A stretch of DNA of 64,000 nucleotides, from positions 136,650,564-136,714,563 of the forward strand of contig CM037880.1 of assembly GCA_021292165.1 (NCBI GenBank), read 5' to 3'. The notes under the pieces were generated by a model. It was not told the DNA's origin. It did not search any database and saw nothing but the letters and a program-made list of their open reading frames with translations. Below, piece after piece: positions 42,406 through 54,200 of the stretch. The first letter of the stretch is position 1; the number at the start of each line of letters is the position of its first letter. Origin of the DNA: Shinisaurus crocodilurus. Its lineage: Eukaryota; Chordata; Lepidosauria; Squamata; Shinisauridae. A program made the position numbers and the translations under genes.

Positions 42406-42930
42406 GAGCAGGTGATTAGGAAGGTAGGGGTGCAGCTGCCGTATAGGGCCGAAGAAAGAACTGTGACTACTTCAAAAGCCAGGTTTGCATTATGGATCTT
42501 ACTCATGAATATTACAGACCCTGGATGTTATGTGTGGCATATACTTTTGTATGCTATTGTAAAGGAAAAACATGCAACTCTGACCCTAATGGTGGCTAGA
42601 CAGAGGAATTGCTAGGGATTACAGCAGATAGAACCCATATCAATAATAGGGGCCCAGTTGGGGACTCTGGCAAATGGCATGATCAGGTTCTGCAGACAAG
42701 GATCCAAAGGGCCAGAGGCAGATACCGTGGTCTGGAATGGACTGGGGTCAGGCTGCAAAGCAGGGAAGATGAGTATATAGGGCCAACCAGGCCCCTACTG
42801 GTTCCTCAGGTGTCAGGTCACCTGGTCTGGCTGGGATGACAAAGCCATAGCACCATCTCTGGACATTCCACTGGTGGTGGTGCTGCAGGGCAGCAGAGAT
42901 CGGACTAAAAGCGCCCTCTGCCTAAAAGCT

Positions 42931-43130
42931 TCCCTGGTGGCACAGAGCGTAATGCGGCTGAGCCTTGCTGCCAGAGTCCGTTGGTTCGAAACCCACAGTG
43001 CCCAATGCCACTGATAGAACTTCCACCGAGTAGAATGTCAGCCCACGCACAATGCTTTTCAAGGGAGTCAGCTCACACATTCAGCTGCCGGTCGGCCAGT
43101 GCCAAGGGCAGAGCTACGTTATTAAAGGTG
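42931..43130 (+). mobile_element. Probable tRNA-derived SINE
   Basis: CCCTGGTGGCACAGAGCG (A-box-like) and GGTTCGAAACC (B-box, 42983-42993) are about 45 nt apart in a tRNA-like layout, followed by an unrelated body. Right end undefined. Confidence 0.5.
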
Positions 43131-43210
43131 GACTGCTGCCAGACAGCGTGAAAGCGGTTGGATGGCAGTGGGTTTCCCAGCGGAGAAGCAGTGAGAGGAG
43201 GTGCTGTTCT

Positions 43211-43370
43211 TATAGATTCATAGATCATAGAGTTGGAAGGGGCCTACAAGGCCATCGAGTCCAACCCCCTGTTCAATGCAGGAAACTAGGGGAGGGGTCT
43301 CCCATCCAAGTAATCACCAGGCGCGACCCTGCTTAGCTTTCCACGCTCAGACAAGCTGAGCCACAGGCCA
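43211..43370 (-). mobile_element. 5S rRNA-derived SINE with CR1 tail, copy 2
   Basis: A-box AAGCTAAGCAGGGTC (43325-43339), GCCTGG intermediate element and C-box TACTTGGATGGGAGACC (43296-43312) on the minus strand; CR1 tail at 43211-43290. Very similar to the copy at 3344-3514. Confidence 0.82.
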
Positions 43371-43479
43371 GTTTCTGTACACCATCTCCCTTCCCAGGAC
43401 TTCATACTTTCCAGAGGAGTTTGGGGGGCAGGGGCAGAATTGCCTGAGGAGAAGAGTTGTGTGGGCAGTGGTAAGCAGA

Positions 43480-44055
43480 GTCTTTATTATTTATTTATTA
43501 TTCATACTTGTATACCACTTCATAGAACAAAATCTCTAAGAGATTAAAGGCACAATCCTATGCAAATTTAGACAGAAAAAAAGGGCCTACAACTCCCAGC
43601 TGGGGCATGCTGGGAGTTGTAGGCCTTTTTTCCTGTCTAAACTTGCATCAGATTGTGCCCTTACATGCTACAGTATTTTTTAAAAAATCTCTATTAAAAT
43701 AATTAATAAACAATTACAGGTACAACAAAAAATAACCGAAACAATTGAAAAACAAGCATAATAGAAAACAACCCAGTGGAGTGGCATCATGAAATCAATT
43801 ACAAGCGAGGGAACACTTGTGTCAACAGATACGTTTTCAGGAGGCTCGCCATAATTTCTCCCTCCTGAATTGCACAGAGGAGGGAGTTCCAGAGGGTGGG
43901 TGCCACCGCTGAGAAGGCCTGCTTTCTAGACATCACATGGTGACCTTCCATTAGTAACGGAATGACCAGCAAGGCCTTATCTGAGGATCTTGATGGTCAG
44001 CTGGGTGTATATAGAGGAAGGTGGCCTGCTAGGTAACCTGGTCCCAAGGTGTAAG
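43480..44055 (-). mobile_element. L2 3' end, split by a MITE
   Basis: TTATTTATTATTCATACTTG tail at the left; after the MITE, the antisense ORF end (GAGGAGGGAGTTCCAGAGGG, GAGAAGGCCTGCTTTCTAGA) continues to 44055. Confidence 0.7.
43547..43661. mobile_element. Palindromic MITE, TA duplication
   Basis: GGCACAATCCTATGCAAATT, then CTACAACTCCCAGC, then its inverse ending GATTGTGCCC. TA at 43545-43546 and 43662-43663. Inserted in L2. Confidence 0.85.
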
Positions 44056-44989
44056 AGGTCAGCACCCCATCTGCCTGCTGCTCCTCTGCTGGGGATTTAC
44101 TGCTGTTGGGTGGTGACCTGTTTTTGAAAATACATGTCTGCCATCATCATATGAGGTTCCACCCTGAGCAATGAAAGATGATGGAGCAAGTAGTGTACAT
44201 GCATGTGTGAACCAATTCAAGGGGTGCAGCACAGCACACAGCAGGCCCATAGCACTTTCGGTTTTATTACTGGAAGAATTTCATAATGCCAACATTGTAT
44301 TTAGAAATGTGGTATACCAGTGGGATCCCACATTTCAAAGTCAATGACAACATGGTGGGAAGGATTCAAAGGAAAGAGCTCCAGAGATGATAGGTGGTCT
44401 ACCATGTGAAGGAAGGCTGTAAGAAATGACATCACGACAATAAACGAGAGACACATGCCGGGACATATGGTTCCTTCCGCACTAGGCCCCATTAGTGCCA
44501 CTAAAGCATTGCTCTTTCACAATCAACTGGAAGCAGACTTAAAAGTATTGTTCATATGGCACGTAATATAGAACTATGCTACCCATAAGAATTCTACAAG
44601 CTCTGTCTCCACAGGCAAGATCCCAGTATCTGTTTACTTGGAAGGAAGTCTTGTTCAGCAAAAGTCCTATGTTTCCTGGCTAACAGTCTTTGAATTAGTT
44701 GTTCCCTCTTGAACCCCTTTTTTTGAATGTGACTACTTTATCGTGGCTACTGGTCCATTAATTAGTTGTTTCCTTCACTTTGGCCATGGCAATACTAAGC
44801 CCTTTAATTAAGGGTTATTAATTAAGGGCTCTATTCAATTAATTATTTAATTATGGGTTCTATTTGGTTTCAGGCATTCTGAAACCACATAGAGCAAACC
44901 TGTGAGGAAAGGGAGCACTCCAGCCCCACCCCCTCTCCATCATCACAATTGCCCCCCCCTTGCTATTCGTGGAGGGCAACAGTCTAGAG
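44056..44989. other. No gene or repeat recognised
   Basis: Chance ORFs only; an AT-rich TTAATTAAGGG cluster lies near 44755-44860. Confidence 0.4.
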
Positions 44990-45125
44990 CAGGGCTCTCC
45001 AACCTTGGGTCCCCAGATGTTGCTGGACTACAGCTCCCAGAATCCCTTGCCGTTAGCCATGCTGGCTGGGTATGCTGGGAGCTGTAGGCCAGCAACATCT
45101 GGGGACCCAAGGTTGAAGAGCCCTG
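44990..45125. mobile_element. hAT MITE, GAGAGCCCTG family
   Basis: 136 bp near-palindrome. Perfect 8-bp target duplication GTCTAGAG (44982-44989, 45126-45133). Closest to the copies at 8121 and 12080. Confidence 0.93.
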
Positions 45126-45480
45126 GTCTAGAGCCTCCTGTATCCATGGTGGGTCTCTATGTGAGCAAGAACCCTGATTTTCCAGCGTTCTTGCTTGCGT
45201 GGGGGGCCTCCACGGATACAGGAGGCCATGAACAGAGGGTGAAAAATGCGATGGCTGGAGGGGAGGGGCTGGAGCACTCCCTCTCCTCACACGTTTGCTC
45301 TGTTCAGATTCAGGATGCCTGAATGGGGCTATAGTCAGTTCCAGTTCCCTGCTAGGGCCAATGTCTGGCTTTAATTACTCGGTTGCTCTTTACAGCCAGA
45401 GCAATTGCTCATTCATTCATATATGATAGCAATTGTGATTTATGATAATAAAAGTAATAATAATGAGCAACTGTGGTATA

Positions 45481-45729
45481 CAGTCATGCCTTGGATTGAG
45501 AGCATAATTCGTTCCGGAAAGGTGTTTGTAATCCAAAACACTCTTATATCAAAACGAAATCCCCCCCAAAAAAATTGTACAGAGATTTTTAATTTAAGCC
45601 GTACTACAGTACTTGTATTGCAAGATGACGCTTGTATATCAAGTCAAAAAAATTAAATAAATATTAAAAATTTTGCTTGTCTTGCAAAACGCTCTCAAAC
45701 CAAGTTACTTGTAATCCAAGGTATTACTG
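45481..45729. mobile_element. TA-target MITE (pogo-like), copy 2
   Basis: CAGTCATGCCTTGGATT...AATCCAAGGTATTACTG with TA at 45479-45480 and 45730-45731. Confidence 0.87.
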
Positions 45730-45731
45730 TA

Positions 45732-46634
45732 CTAACGTTTGAAATAAATAAAACACAGAGTAAATTTTAGTTGGTTAAGTGGAAGACATGACAACAGAAA
45801 TTAGCAAAAAATGTTAGAGTGCCTTTAGTTCCTTTCTTCCTCCTTTTTCTTCAGTGAACCGTCCTTCCAGAGACAGGTGCGGTCTTCCATCAGCATCTGA
45901 ACCCCGAGTAATCCATCTGACTGTTTGCCAGGCAAGTCTATCCTTATGTTGCTGGTTGAAGCTTTGGGGTTAGACTTGACCATGGTTGGTGGGACTAGAT
46001 AGCTCCTTGTGGCCATTGATACTGTGGTCTCCCAGTGAGTCTTGATGAAATGGCCCCTTTGCCACAACAAGGAGCAAAGGGAAGCAAAATCTCCCGATAA
46101 GCGGTCTCTGTGTAGCACAACTCCCTGAGCATAATAATTGAAAATGTAATTTACTTATGCTGATTGGCACCGTTTCATGCAGCAATTTAATTTGTCATAG
46201 GGAAGATGTTTAACAGTTATAATGAAACAATTATAGTTCAAAAGGAAAGCTGTCAGTCTTTGTTGCCTTCCCTCCCCCTCCCCCCCAATGCCTGACAGAC
46301 CCGGAAGATTCTCTTCTATCACAGGGACGAGAGGGTCATGACATTTTGGGCATCTGGCCAGGCGGGGCTAATCTCATAAGCTGTCACTGCCCTGGTTATT
46401 TGGGCTGCCTCTATGAGTCTTAATTCAGTGCTGCCATGTCCTCATTTTACCCTTCTGAAAGCTAAGCCGTAATCCATCTGGAGGCAAATTGCACTGATGG
46501 ACACTGCACTATGCTTAGTTATCATCCCATTTATTAATCTTGTGGCTTCTATCGACTTGAGATAAAAGTATTGCCACATAAAATAGCTCATGGGTAAAGT
46601 CATCTAAGGTCAGCCAAATTTTAATAATATAGGT
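45732..46634. other. No gene or repeat recognised
   Basis: Mixed-composition intergenic sequence; no exon or known repeat signature. Confidence 0.4.
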
Positions 46635-46768
46635 CAACTTTCCCCAAACCTGGTGCCCTCCATTTTCGACTTCAGCTCCCATCAATGTCAGCCAGCATGG
46701 CCAGTGGCTAGGAATGCTGGAAGTTGTAGTCCAAAAACATCTGGAGAGCACCAGGTTGGAGAAGGCTG
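46635..46768. mobile_element. hAT MITE
   Basis: CAACTTTCCCCAAACCTGG and CCAGGTTGGAGAAGGCTG are inverted ends. Target duplication ATATAGGT/ATAGAGGT (46627-46634, 46769-46776) has one mismatch. Confidence 0.8.
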
Positions 46769-46921
46769 ATAGAGGTCTTTCTTTTTCAAGGCCAAATCTG
46801 CACTTGATGAGAAATACACAGATGCAGGAAGAGGTAAGATTCTCTTCCTATACACCAGGACAAGATCCTGGTTCAGCCATAAATTTAACTGAGTAGTTTG
46901 GGGCATGTCATTGTATCTGTG

Positions 46922-47585
46922 TGAAGGTATGAAACTGTTCAGCCATTTTGTGTTTCATTCCTGATTGACCTGGGTGGGTGGCAAGAAACCTAGTTGCTAT
47001 GGGAACTAGCTTAACAAAATTCTTCTGCCCTTCTGACTGGCTAAGAGGTCAGGAGGGGTAGTTAGAATAGTATATATAAGTGAAACGGAGCAAGGGTGGT
47101 GTTGAAAAGTTCAGAAGAGAAAGCGCTAGAAATCAAGAGGGGCAGGATGGGAGAGTGTTGCAGAGCAACGAGACTCCAGGGACAAAAGAAGCTGAGCTGC
47201 CAATGGAGCTGAAATTGCTTTATTGCTAGATCTTGGCTTAAATAGGGAAACGGGCTACACTAGATAGATGCATTTTTAATGTTATTTTCATATACTAACT
47301 GCTGTTATGGTTAATAGCTAAAATTGTTCTACAATTTCTTTTTATCTCTAGAAATGTCATTACAATAACTGTTTAACTGCTCTTCAAATCAGCAATTCAG
47401 TAAAAACTAAATGTGTTGTTAGTTTAACCTTGATGTCTTGATTTTCACCTCATGCCCAATTGCCTTACCATACTACCCAGTATAATGAGTTGGAGGGGTC
47501 AGTAAGGAAGTCCTTTGGGGGACAACGAAATCGCATGATAAAAGGCTGTTTCTGTGAAGGCAGCCAGGAAAACTAAAGGTGTTCA
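46922..47585 (+). mobile_element. Candidate retroviral LTR followed by a primer-binding-like site
   Basis: Begins TGAAGGTATG and ends GGTGTTCA (TGAA..TTCA termini). TATATATAAG at 47071-47080 could be the promoter. Directly after the end comes CTTGGTGGCAGTGGTGAGG, similar in position and style to a retroviral tRNA primer-binding site. Internal sequence stops soon after, so this is a 5' LTR remnant. No genes. Confidence 0.5.
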
Positions 47586-47589
47586 CTTG

Positions 47590-48741
47590 GTGGCAGTGGT
47601 GAGGACCCGAGGAGGGGTTACGTTAAGCTAATTTGCTCCCCTCCCCTTGTCTCCTTCGCATGGTGCCATCTTTATTATGGAACTGCATTTGATTTGATAT
47701 TTGTCCGTTGCTTGTCCAGGAAGAGAACTGAGTTCCGAGCAGCTCACAAACACTAACGAAGCACTAGAAAATAACATACGAATAACATTTCTGCCACTAT
47801 AATATTAAAAAAGCACAGTACCATATCAAAAAAGCAAAAACAAATGTTTCAAATACCAGTCAAGTGGTTTCTGTTTTTAATGTAATTTTTTGTATTTGGT
47901 GTTTTAATAGTGTACCTAGCGTCCAAATATTTTGATGCAGAGTGGTTTATAAATCCCATAATAAATTATAAATACAGTTCCACAAAATTGTGCCAGCTTT
48001 TGAGGTCTTCCTCAGGCCAGGTGGTACAAAAAGCGGGGAGGACTGCGGAAGAAGCAGAAAGTACAAAAATCATGGGAAGTTCTGGAGAACTTGAAAGCTT
48101 GCACAATTTTGTGAAATTTTGTTTGGCCCTAATAAAGATATTGCCCAACTGTGGATTTTGGATATGATTCAAGATAGTTTATCAAAAAATGGCTGCTGAG
48201 TACTGGCCCAGTGCCAACTGACACAGTCTCTCTGGGAGGGGGCTTCCTTGCCTCGTACAGGTAGACAAGGGCCTGCTTGACTCTACTGTTCCTCTCAGCA
48301 GCAATTAAAAAAAGAAAGAAAAAGAAGCAGTCTTGTCCCCAACTGTCAGCCATCTAAGCAGCAGCTTCTCCTAGAGTTTCAGCCACAAGGGAGGCGTTGG
48401 TCTCATTCAGTCATGGATGAAACACATACTCCGTGGAGGCAGCTGCCCCATCTTAGGCAGCAGCAGCAGCTTTTATAGTTTCAGCCACAAGGGAGGTGGG
48501 GCTCCCTTCACCTGTGACTGCACAGGAGCCAGTTTGTACAGCAAAACGTGCTTCTGGCCTCAGGGGACTATTGTCAGGCTCCCAAGATTACAGAAATTAG
48601 ACATCCCTGCTCTGGTGCAACAGTTACGTTTCTGCTTCAAAGCATCGCTCTTTGTGGATGGTATTCTATACATGTAACAGCGGCAAATCACGGGTTAATG
48701 AACAGGCCCATAGTTTCTTTTGGAAGATAAGTGACTAAGGG
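47590..48741. other. No gene recognised; possible old L2 tail
   Basis: TTTGATATTTGTCCG and GAACTGAGTTCCGAGCAGCT near 47690-47745 resemble a decayed L2 3' end. The rest shows nothing. Confidence 0.35.
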
Positions 48742-48880
48742 GTAGCCACCTTGGTCTATTGCAGCAAAAACAACATACAGTCTTGTGTCACCTTAAAGAC
48801 AAACAAATTTATTCTGGTACAAAAGCTGATGCCAGAATAAACTTGTTGGTCTTCAATGTGCCACAAGATGTTTCATTGTT
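48742..48880. repeat. Foldback repeat with GTGTCACCTT ends
   Basis: GTAGCCACCTTGGTCTATTG, CAGTCTTGTGTCACCTTAAA and the inverse CAATGTGCCACAAGATG. Same family as 7610-7731. Confidence 0.6.
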
Positions 48881-49557
48881 CTATTAAGGTCAATGATCTT
48901 GAATAATAAATAACTCCTCTTCTATTGTGACCTGTCGTCCTCAAGGTTTGTTTGTGTTTTTTTTAAATCAGATTTTATTCCATTTTTGTTGTGTTGACTT
49001 TCGCCATGACTCCAACTTACAATAAAACAAGACAATGTCCTATTAAAATTGATATGATTCTTGCAAACTAACCATTTGTGCCTAGGGCAGTGTACGAGGG
49101 GAGCAAGAAGGGGTACTTAACATTCTTAAGTCATCTTGCATTCTATCTGTAGGGCTTTACAATTTCCTAATATGAAGTGACTAATTGACTGCTTTACCTT
49201 ATTGTTTTGTTCCTTTATTTGTGTTCACTCAGACTAGCCATTGACATAACATTATTTTATTCGCTTAATGAGAGTGACTGAAGACAGAGTAACTTGGGCA
49301 CTGGTTGGACTCCAAAGGCATAAATACGTCAAACCACTCATAATAACCATTCTAGGGTTGATAAAACTTTACATATAGTGTGCTGTGCCTTATCGAGTTG
49401 TACAATATAAATCTGAATCGTTTTTCTTTGCCCGTTCCTTGCATTAAAACGTCCATATCAAATATTTTGTGTTTTTACTTCGATGCACTTCTAAGTGATT
49501 TATGATACCTAACTCACAGTCAATCCTATACGTGTTTATTCAGCAGTTAAATCCTGT

Positions 49558-49856
49558 GGCCTGGTTCTTACAACACGACAGCCCGCCATGGCTTAATTTA
49601 CCCACGGGGTCTGTCGTGTCATGCTGGGCGCCCATGGCCTCCATTTTTGTAAGGTGTCTGGCTTGCCATGGCTTATCGTGCAAACCTGGTGTGGCAGGGC
49701 TGTTTGAGGGTTAGATGTCCCCGTTGGTATGACGTGGCAAGCCAGGTGCTCACAGGTGCTGTGCAAAAATGGCGCCCATGGGTGCCGGGCACGATGCAAC
49801 AGCCCCCGTGGGTAAATTAAGCCACAGTGGGCTGTTGTGACATGCTAATAGGCCCA
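49558..49856. mobile_element. GGTTCGCAC-type foldback transposon
   Basis: GGCCTGGTTCTTACAACACG with ATGGCTTAATTTACCCACG on the left; GTGGGTAAATTAAGCCACAG and GTTGTGACATGCTAATAGGC on the right, inverted. Confidence 0.65.
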
Positions 49857-50160
49857 TTGAGTATATTAGGACTTACTTTTAGGGAAGTGGGTATAGGATT
49901 GCTGCCTTAACGTACTAAATTCATTGAGCAGACTTCCACCCGCACAATGGGAGTTTCCTTTTCCCTCCTTCCCCCTGTAGCAAGCCTGTACTGGAAGGTC
50001 CCCCAACCCTCTGGAGCAAATTTTGGAGGCATGAAGGGGGCAGCGGTGGGAGAGGGGAAATTCAATCCACCAACAGTGTCCGATCTGCTGGTAGAAGAAC
50101 ACCACTGGATACAACACAATGTTATAGCACACGGAACATTAGGAATCAATAGGGGAGATG

Positions 50161-50162
<2 letters not shown>

Positions 50163-50192
<30 letters not shown>
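50163..50192. repeat. (GT)15 microsatellite
   Basis: Uninterrupted GT dinucleotides. Confidence 0.97.
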
Positions 50193-50194
<2 letters not shown>

Positions 50195-50323
50195 CTTCTG
50201 GCAAAAATAATTCAGCGTATGAATCAATTAACTGACTTCCAAAGGTGCTAAACACTTTAACATAGTATTTGTTAATTTACAGTACAGTTTAATGTTGCTC
50301 CATACATTTTCTCTGTAGTTAAT

Positions 50324-50614
50324 GGCCTGATTCGCACACAGCAACAACCCAGGGTTTTCGTGAACATGCCAGCGTGTTAGTCACTGCAGCTCGAATGCTC
50401 CTGCTTGGCTCCTCCGCCCAGTGGGTGTGGCTAAACAACCCAGGGACTCTCCATCCCTGGGTTGTTTATCGTGATGTCAGAACCCAGAACCTGAAACTCT
50501 CCTCTGACGAGCCAGAGTTGGGACCCAGATTTGGAACCTGGGGGAGACAAGCGAGTTCTGGGCTCAGACATCTCACCAAACAACCAAAGGTTCTTGTTGG
50601 GTGCGAACTGGGCC
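50324..50614. mobile_element. GGTTCGCAC-type foldback transposon
   Basis: GGCCTGATTCGCACACAGCA with CAACAACCCAGGG on the left; CTTGTTGGGTGCGAACTGGGCC on the right. AATGG occurs at both edges. Confidence 0.65.
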
Positions 50615-50654
50615 AATGGAAGGTGATGAAAAACAATGCCAACTGCTACGTTGA

Positions 50655-51090
50655 GGGCACAATCCTATGTCCCTCCAACTTTGTCGGGGGGGGGGCATAG
50701 GATTGGGCATAGTTGCCGCTGCAACCTCAAAAATTCCTTCTGAGGTTGCAGTGCTGTGGAGCGCCCATCCTTCTCCCACTTCAAGCTGGGGTGGTTCTTT
50801 CCACGCCAACTGGGAACTGAACACAGGAGACCATATTCAATTCCCCGGGGAGGGGCATTCCCGGGGGAGGGGAGGAGCACAGTGGCGCCGCCATCTTACG
50901 ACGAATTCAGGCAGTGCCTCAGCCTCTCCTCGTGAGGAGAGGAAAAACAACTAGATGGCTGAAATTGGCCATCTAAATGTTTTTGAGGGCAGCACGGTGG
51001 ATATGATATCCACCATGCTCCTCCCACCCTCAATAGGATGCCCATAATCCTCCAAGTTTGGAGGGTTATGGGCAGCCCCATAGGATCTCA
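50655..51090. mobile_element. Long MITE related to 18181-18626
   Basis: GGGCACAATCCTATGTCCCT on the left, GGCAGCCCCATAGGATCTCA on the right; a G10-type run lies near 50690. Confidence 0.5.
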
Positions 51091-51144
51091 CTTTAATAGT
51101 TTTTAGAGAAATCTAATATCTCCATTGACAAAAACATATTTGCC

Positions 51145-51745
51145 TTGGCTCAACAGCACGACAAGCGAGAAGGATCTTGGAGTTGTTGTAGATCACAAGC
51201 TAAATATGAGCCAGCAATGTGATGTGGCGGCAAAAAAGGCAAATGCTATTTTGGGCTGCATTAAAAGAAGTATAGCTTCTAAATTGCGTGTAGTACTAGT
51301 TCCCCTTTACTCAGTACTGGCTAGGCCTCATCTTGAGTACTGCATCCAGTTCTGGGCACCACACTTTTAAGAAGGATGCAGACAAGCTGGAAAGGGTTAA
51401 GAGGAGGGCAACAAAGATGATCAGGGACTGGGAGCAAAGCCTTATGAGGAGAGACTGAGGATCTCTTCTCCATCATCCCAGATTGCAGGGCACAGAATAA
51501 TGGGCTCAAGTTACAGGAAGCCAGATTCCGCCTGGACATCAGGAAAAACTTCCTGACTGTTAGAGCAATATGCCAATGGAACTAACTATCTAGGGAGGTG
51601 GTGGGCTCTCCCACTCTGGAGGCATTCAAGGTGCATCTGGACAACCATCTGTCAGGGATGCTTTGACTTGGGTTCCTGCATTGAGCAGGGGGTTGGACTC
51701 GATGGCCTTATAGGCCCCTTCCAACTCTACTATTCTATGATTCTT
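51145..51745 (+). mobile_element. CR1 LINE, 5'-truncated
   Basis: The reading 51125-51370 contains DLGVVVDHKLNMSQQC, KANAILGCIKRSIASKL and RPHLEYCIQFWAP, the conserved CR1 ORF2 C-terminus. It ends GGTTGGACTCGATGGCCTTA...ACTATTCTATGATTCT, the CR1 tail with an 8-mer repeat. Frameshifts and an internal deletion near 51440. Confidence 0.92.
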
Positions 51746-52325
51746 GAATGTAGGAGAAACAGCATTGTGCTCTGAAACCTCAGGATACTGGAAGTTTCTT
51801 TTTAGGAGAAAAAAAATCAGTTTTATGCAAAGTTTAAAGGCAATAGTATCTAAATTATGTCTAAATTAGTTTTAAATTGATTTACATGAAATACATCAAA
51901 GGCTGACAGTACCTTTAAATGCTGCCATTGATTTGCACTCAAAGGCCTCACTGATTTCTGTGGGAGTTGCCTGTGATCATCAATGAAAGTATCAGCTTAA
52001 TAAATAATTCACTAAAAACTGCATTAAAAAGATATTAAGGGCCTGACTTAAACCAAAGCTAGAAAGATTCCATCTATTCCCAACAGTTTTATGGATCAAG
52101 TTTGGCTATGTGTACAAAAATTTTGGATTTCAACACCAAATTATACATGATTAATAATATATACTGTACAAATTAGCATACTTTTATAACTAATTACAGA
52201 CTAAAAATGTTTTTGTGTGTAAAATTTAGAATTTGTCAGGGATTGGAATGGAAAGATACAACAAGAGCTTGGTGAAAAGAGCTGGATACCATGGCAAAGG
52301 CAAGAGGGACATGCAAAATGAAGTA

Positions 52326-52562
52326 CAGTCATGCCTTGGATTGAGAGCATAATTCGTTCCGGAAACGTGCTTGTAATCCAAAACACTCTTATATCAAAAC
52401 GAAATCCCCCCAAAAAAATCTGTACAGAGATTTTTAATTTAAACCATACTACAGTACTTGTATTGCAAGATGTCGCTTGTATATCAAGTAAAAAAATATT
52501 AAATAAATATTTAAAAATTTGCTTGTCTTGCAAAAAGTTACTTGCAATCCAAGGTATTACTG
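52326..52562. mobile_element. TA-target MITE (pogo-like), copy 3
   Basis: CAGTCATGCCTTGGATT...AATCCAAGGTATTACTG; TA at 52324-52325 and 52563-52564. Abuts the left edge of the next CR1 segment. Slightly shorter than its siblings (a deletion near the right arm). Confidence 0.87.
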
Positions 52563-52803
52563 TAGTCCTGCCACAAAAGAAGGATGTAGACAAACTAGAA
52601 AGGGGTTAAGAGGAAGGCAACAAAGATGATTAGGGGACTGGAAACAAAGCCCTATGAGGAGAGACTGAAAGAACTGGGCATGTTTAGCCTTCAGAAGAGA
52701 AGACTGAGGGGAGATATGATAGCACTCTTCCAGTACTTGAAAGGTTGTCACACACAGGAGGGTCAGGATCTCTTCTCCATCCTCCCAGATTGCAGGGCAC
52801 AGA

Positions 52804-53901
52804 TCATCATCATCAGGCGATCACTCGTGACCGAGTAAGATTGTCTTCCGGGATAAAAGGAGGAAATTCTAAAGAAGATGGTGTAGACTCTAGCGATGGG
52901 TCCGTAAGTGACTGTGGAGGCCAATTCTAGATCCACACAGCTTCCCACAGTGAGGACACAGGTTACCAGATAGAAGATGGTCCTGTAAAGGATTCATTTG
53001 ACGTGCTTTTCGCTTAGCACATTTCTCCCTTTCACCTTGCACTCGAGCTTCTTCAAAGTCCATGGAGCCTTTGTGAAAGGCCAACCTCCAGTTCATGGGC
53101 CAGAGCTTCCCAGTTTTCGATGTTTATATTGCATTTTTTTAGATTAGCCTTAAGAACATCTTTAAACCTCTTATATTGACCACCGATATTCCACTTTCCA
53201 TCCTTGAGTTGGGAATAAAGTAACTGCTTTGGGAGACGGCAGTCAGGCATTCGAACAACATGACCGGTCCACTGAAGTTGGCGTTGAAGGATCATTTTTT
53301 CAATGCTAGTAGTCTTTGTTTCTTCCAGTACACTGACATTTGTTCGCCTATCTTCCCAAGTAATTTGCAGGATTTTCCGGAGGCAACGTTGATGAAACCT
53401 TTCAAGGAGGTGGAAGTGACGTTTATAGATAGTCCATGTTTCGCAGGCATACAATAAAGTTGGTAATACAATGGCTTCATAAACCAGTGTTTTGGTCTTC
53501 TTACAAATATCCCGATCCTCGAACACTCTATGTTTCATTCGAGAAAACGCGGCACTTGCGGAGCTCAGATGATGCTGGATTTCACTGTCGATGTTAGCTG
53601 TAGCAGAAAGATAGCTGCCAAGATAGAGAAAATGATCGACATTTTCCAGTATTGTCCCGCCAAGCTGGATAGATGGCATCACCAAAGGGTTGGCTTGCAC
53701 TTGCTGATGAAGCACTTTGGTTTTTTTGATGTTAAGTGGGAGACCAAGTTTTTTGTATGCTTCTGCAAAAGCATTTAGGATAGTTTGGAGATCATCCTCT
53801 GAATGTGCGGAGACCACATCATCAGCATACTGAAGTTCCACAACGGAGGTTGTAATTACCTTACTTTTTGCTTTCAGCCTGCTGAGATTAAAAAGCTTTC
53901 A
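52804..53901 (-). mobile_element. 5'-truncated copy of the endonuclease/RT LINE
   Basis: 11-bp target duplication CAGGGCACAGA (52793-52803, 53902-53912). 3' end TCATCATCATCAGGCGATCA (TGA-repeat tail on the minus strand). Starts just upstream of the YADD motif. About 1.1 kb. Confidence 0.9.
52890..53841 (-). pseudogene. LINE RT C-terminal half, frameshifted
   Basis: The minus-strand reading 53841-53053 begins ELQYADDVVSAHSEDDLQ and continues in step with the RT at 34695-36242, but lacks one residue after YADD. Near 53093 an 8-bp deletion relative to that copy shifts the frame. The remaining C-terminus (53096-52890) ends with an intact CPHCGKLC..HSHLRTH zinc-finger-like motif. Confidence 0.88.
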
Positions 53902-54200
53902 GGGCACAGAATAATGGGGCTCAAGTAATGGGCTTGAGCCCAGGGCACAGAATAATGGGCTCAAGTTACAGGAAGCCAAATTCTGCCTGGACATCAGGAA
54001 AAACTTCCTGACTATTAGAGCAATATGCCAATGGAACCAACTACCTAGGGATGTGGTGGGCTCTCCAACATTGGAGGCATTCAAGATGCAGCTGGACAGC
54101 CATCTGCCAGGGATGCTTTGACTTGGGTTCCTGCATTGAGCAGGAGGTCGTACTCGATGGCCTTATAGGCCCCTTCCAACTCTACTATGGTTCTATGAAG

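Larger units (their letters stand above)
52565..54200 (+). mobile_element. CR1 LINE split by another LINE
   Basis: Left part 52565-52803 reads MIRGLETKPYEERLKELGMF then LRGDMIALFQYLKG. The right part resumes at 53902 and ends GGCCCCTTCCAACTCTACTA. A 40-bp block (CAGGGCACAGAATAATGGGG / CAGGGCACAGAATAATGGGC) is duplicated at 53902-53960. Confidence 0.88.

Noticed and set aside
42931..43005. Functional tRNA gene with B-box GGTTCGAAACC
   Set aside because: No convincing acceptor or anticodon stem; flanked by a SINE-like body.
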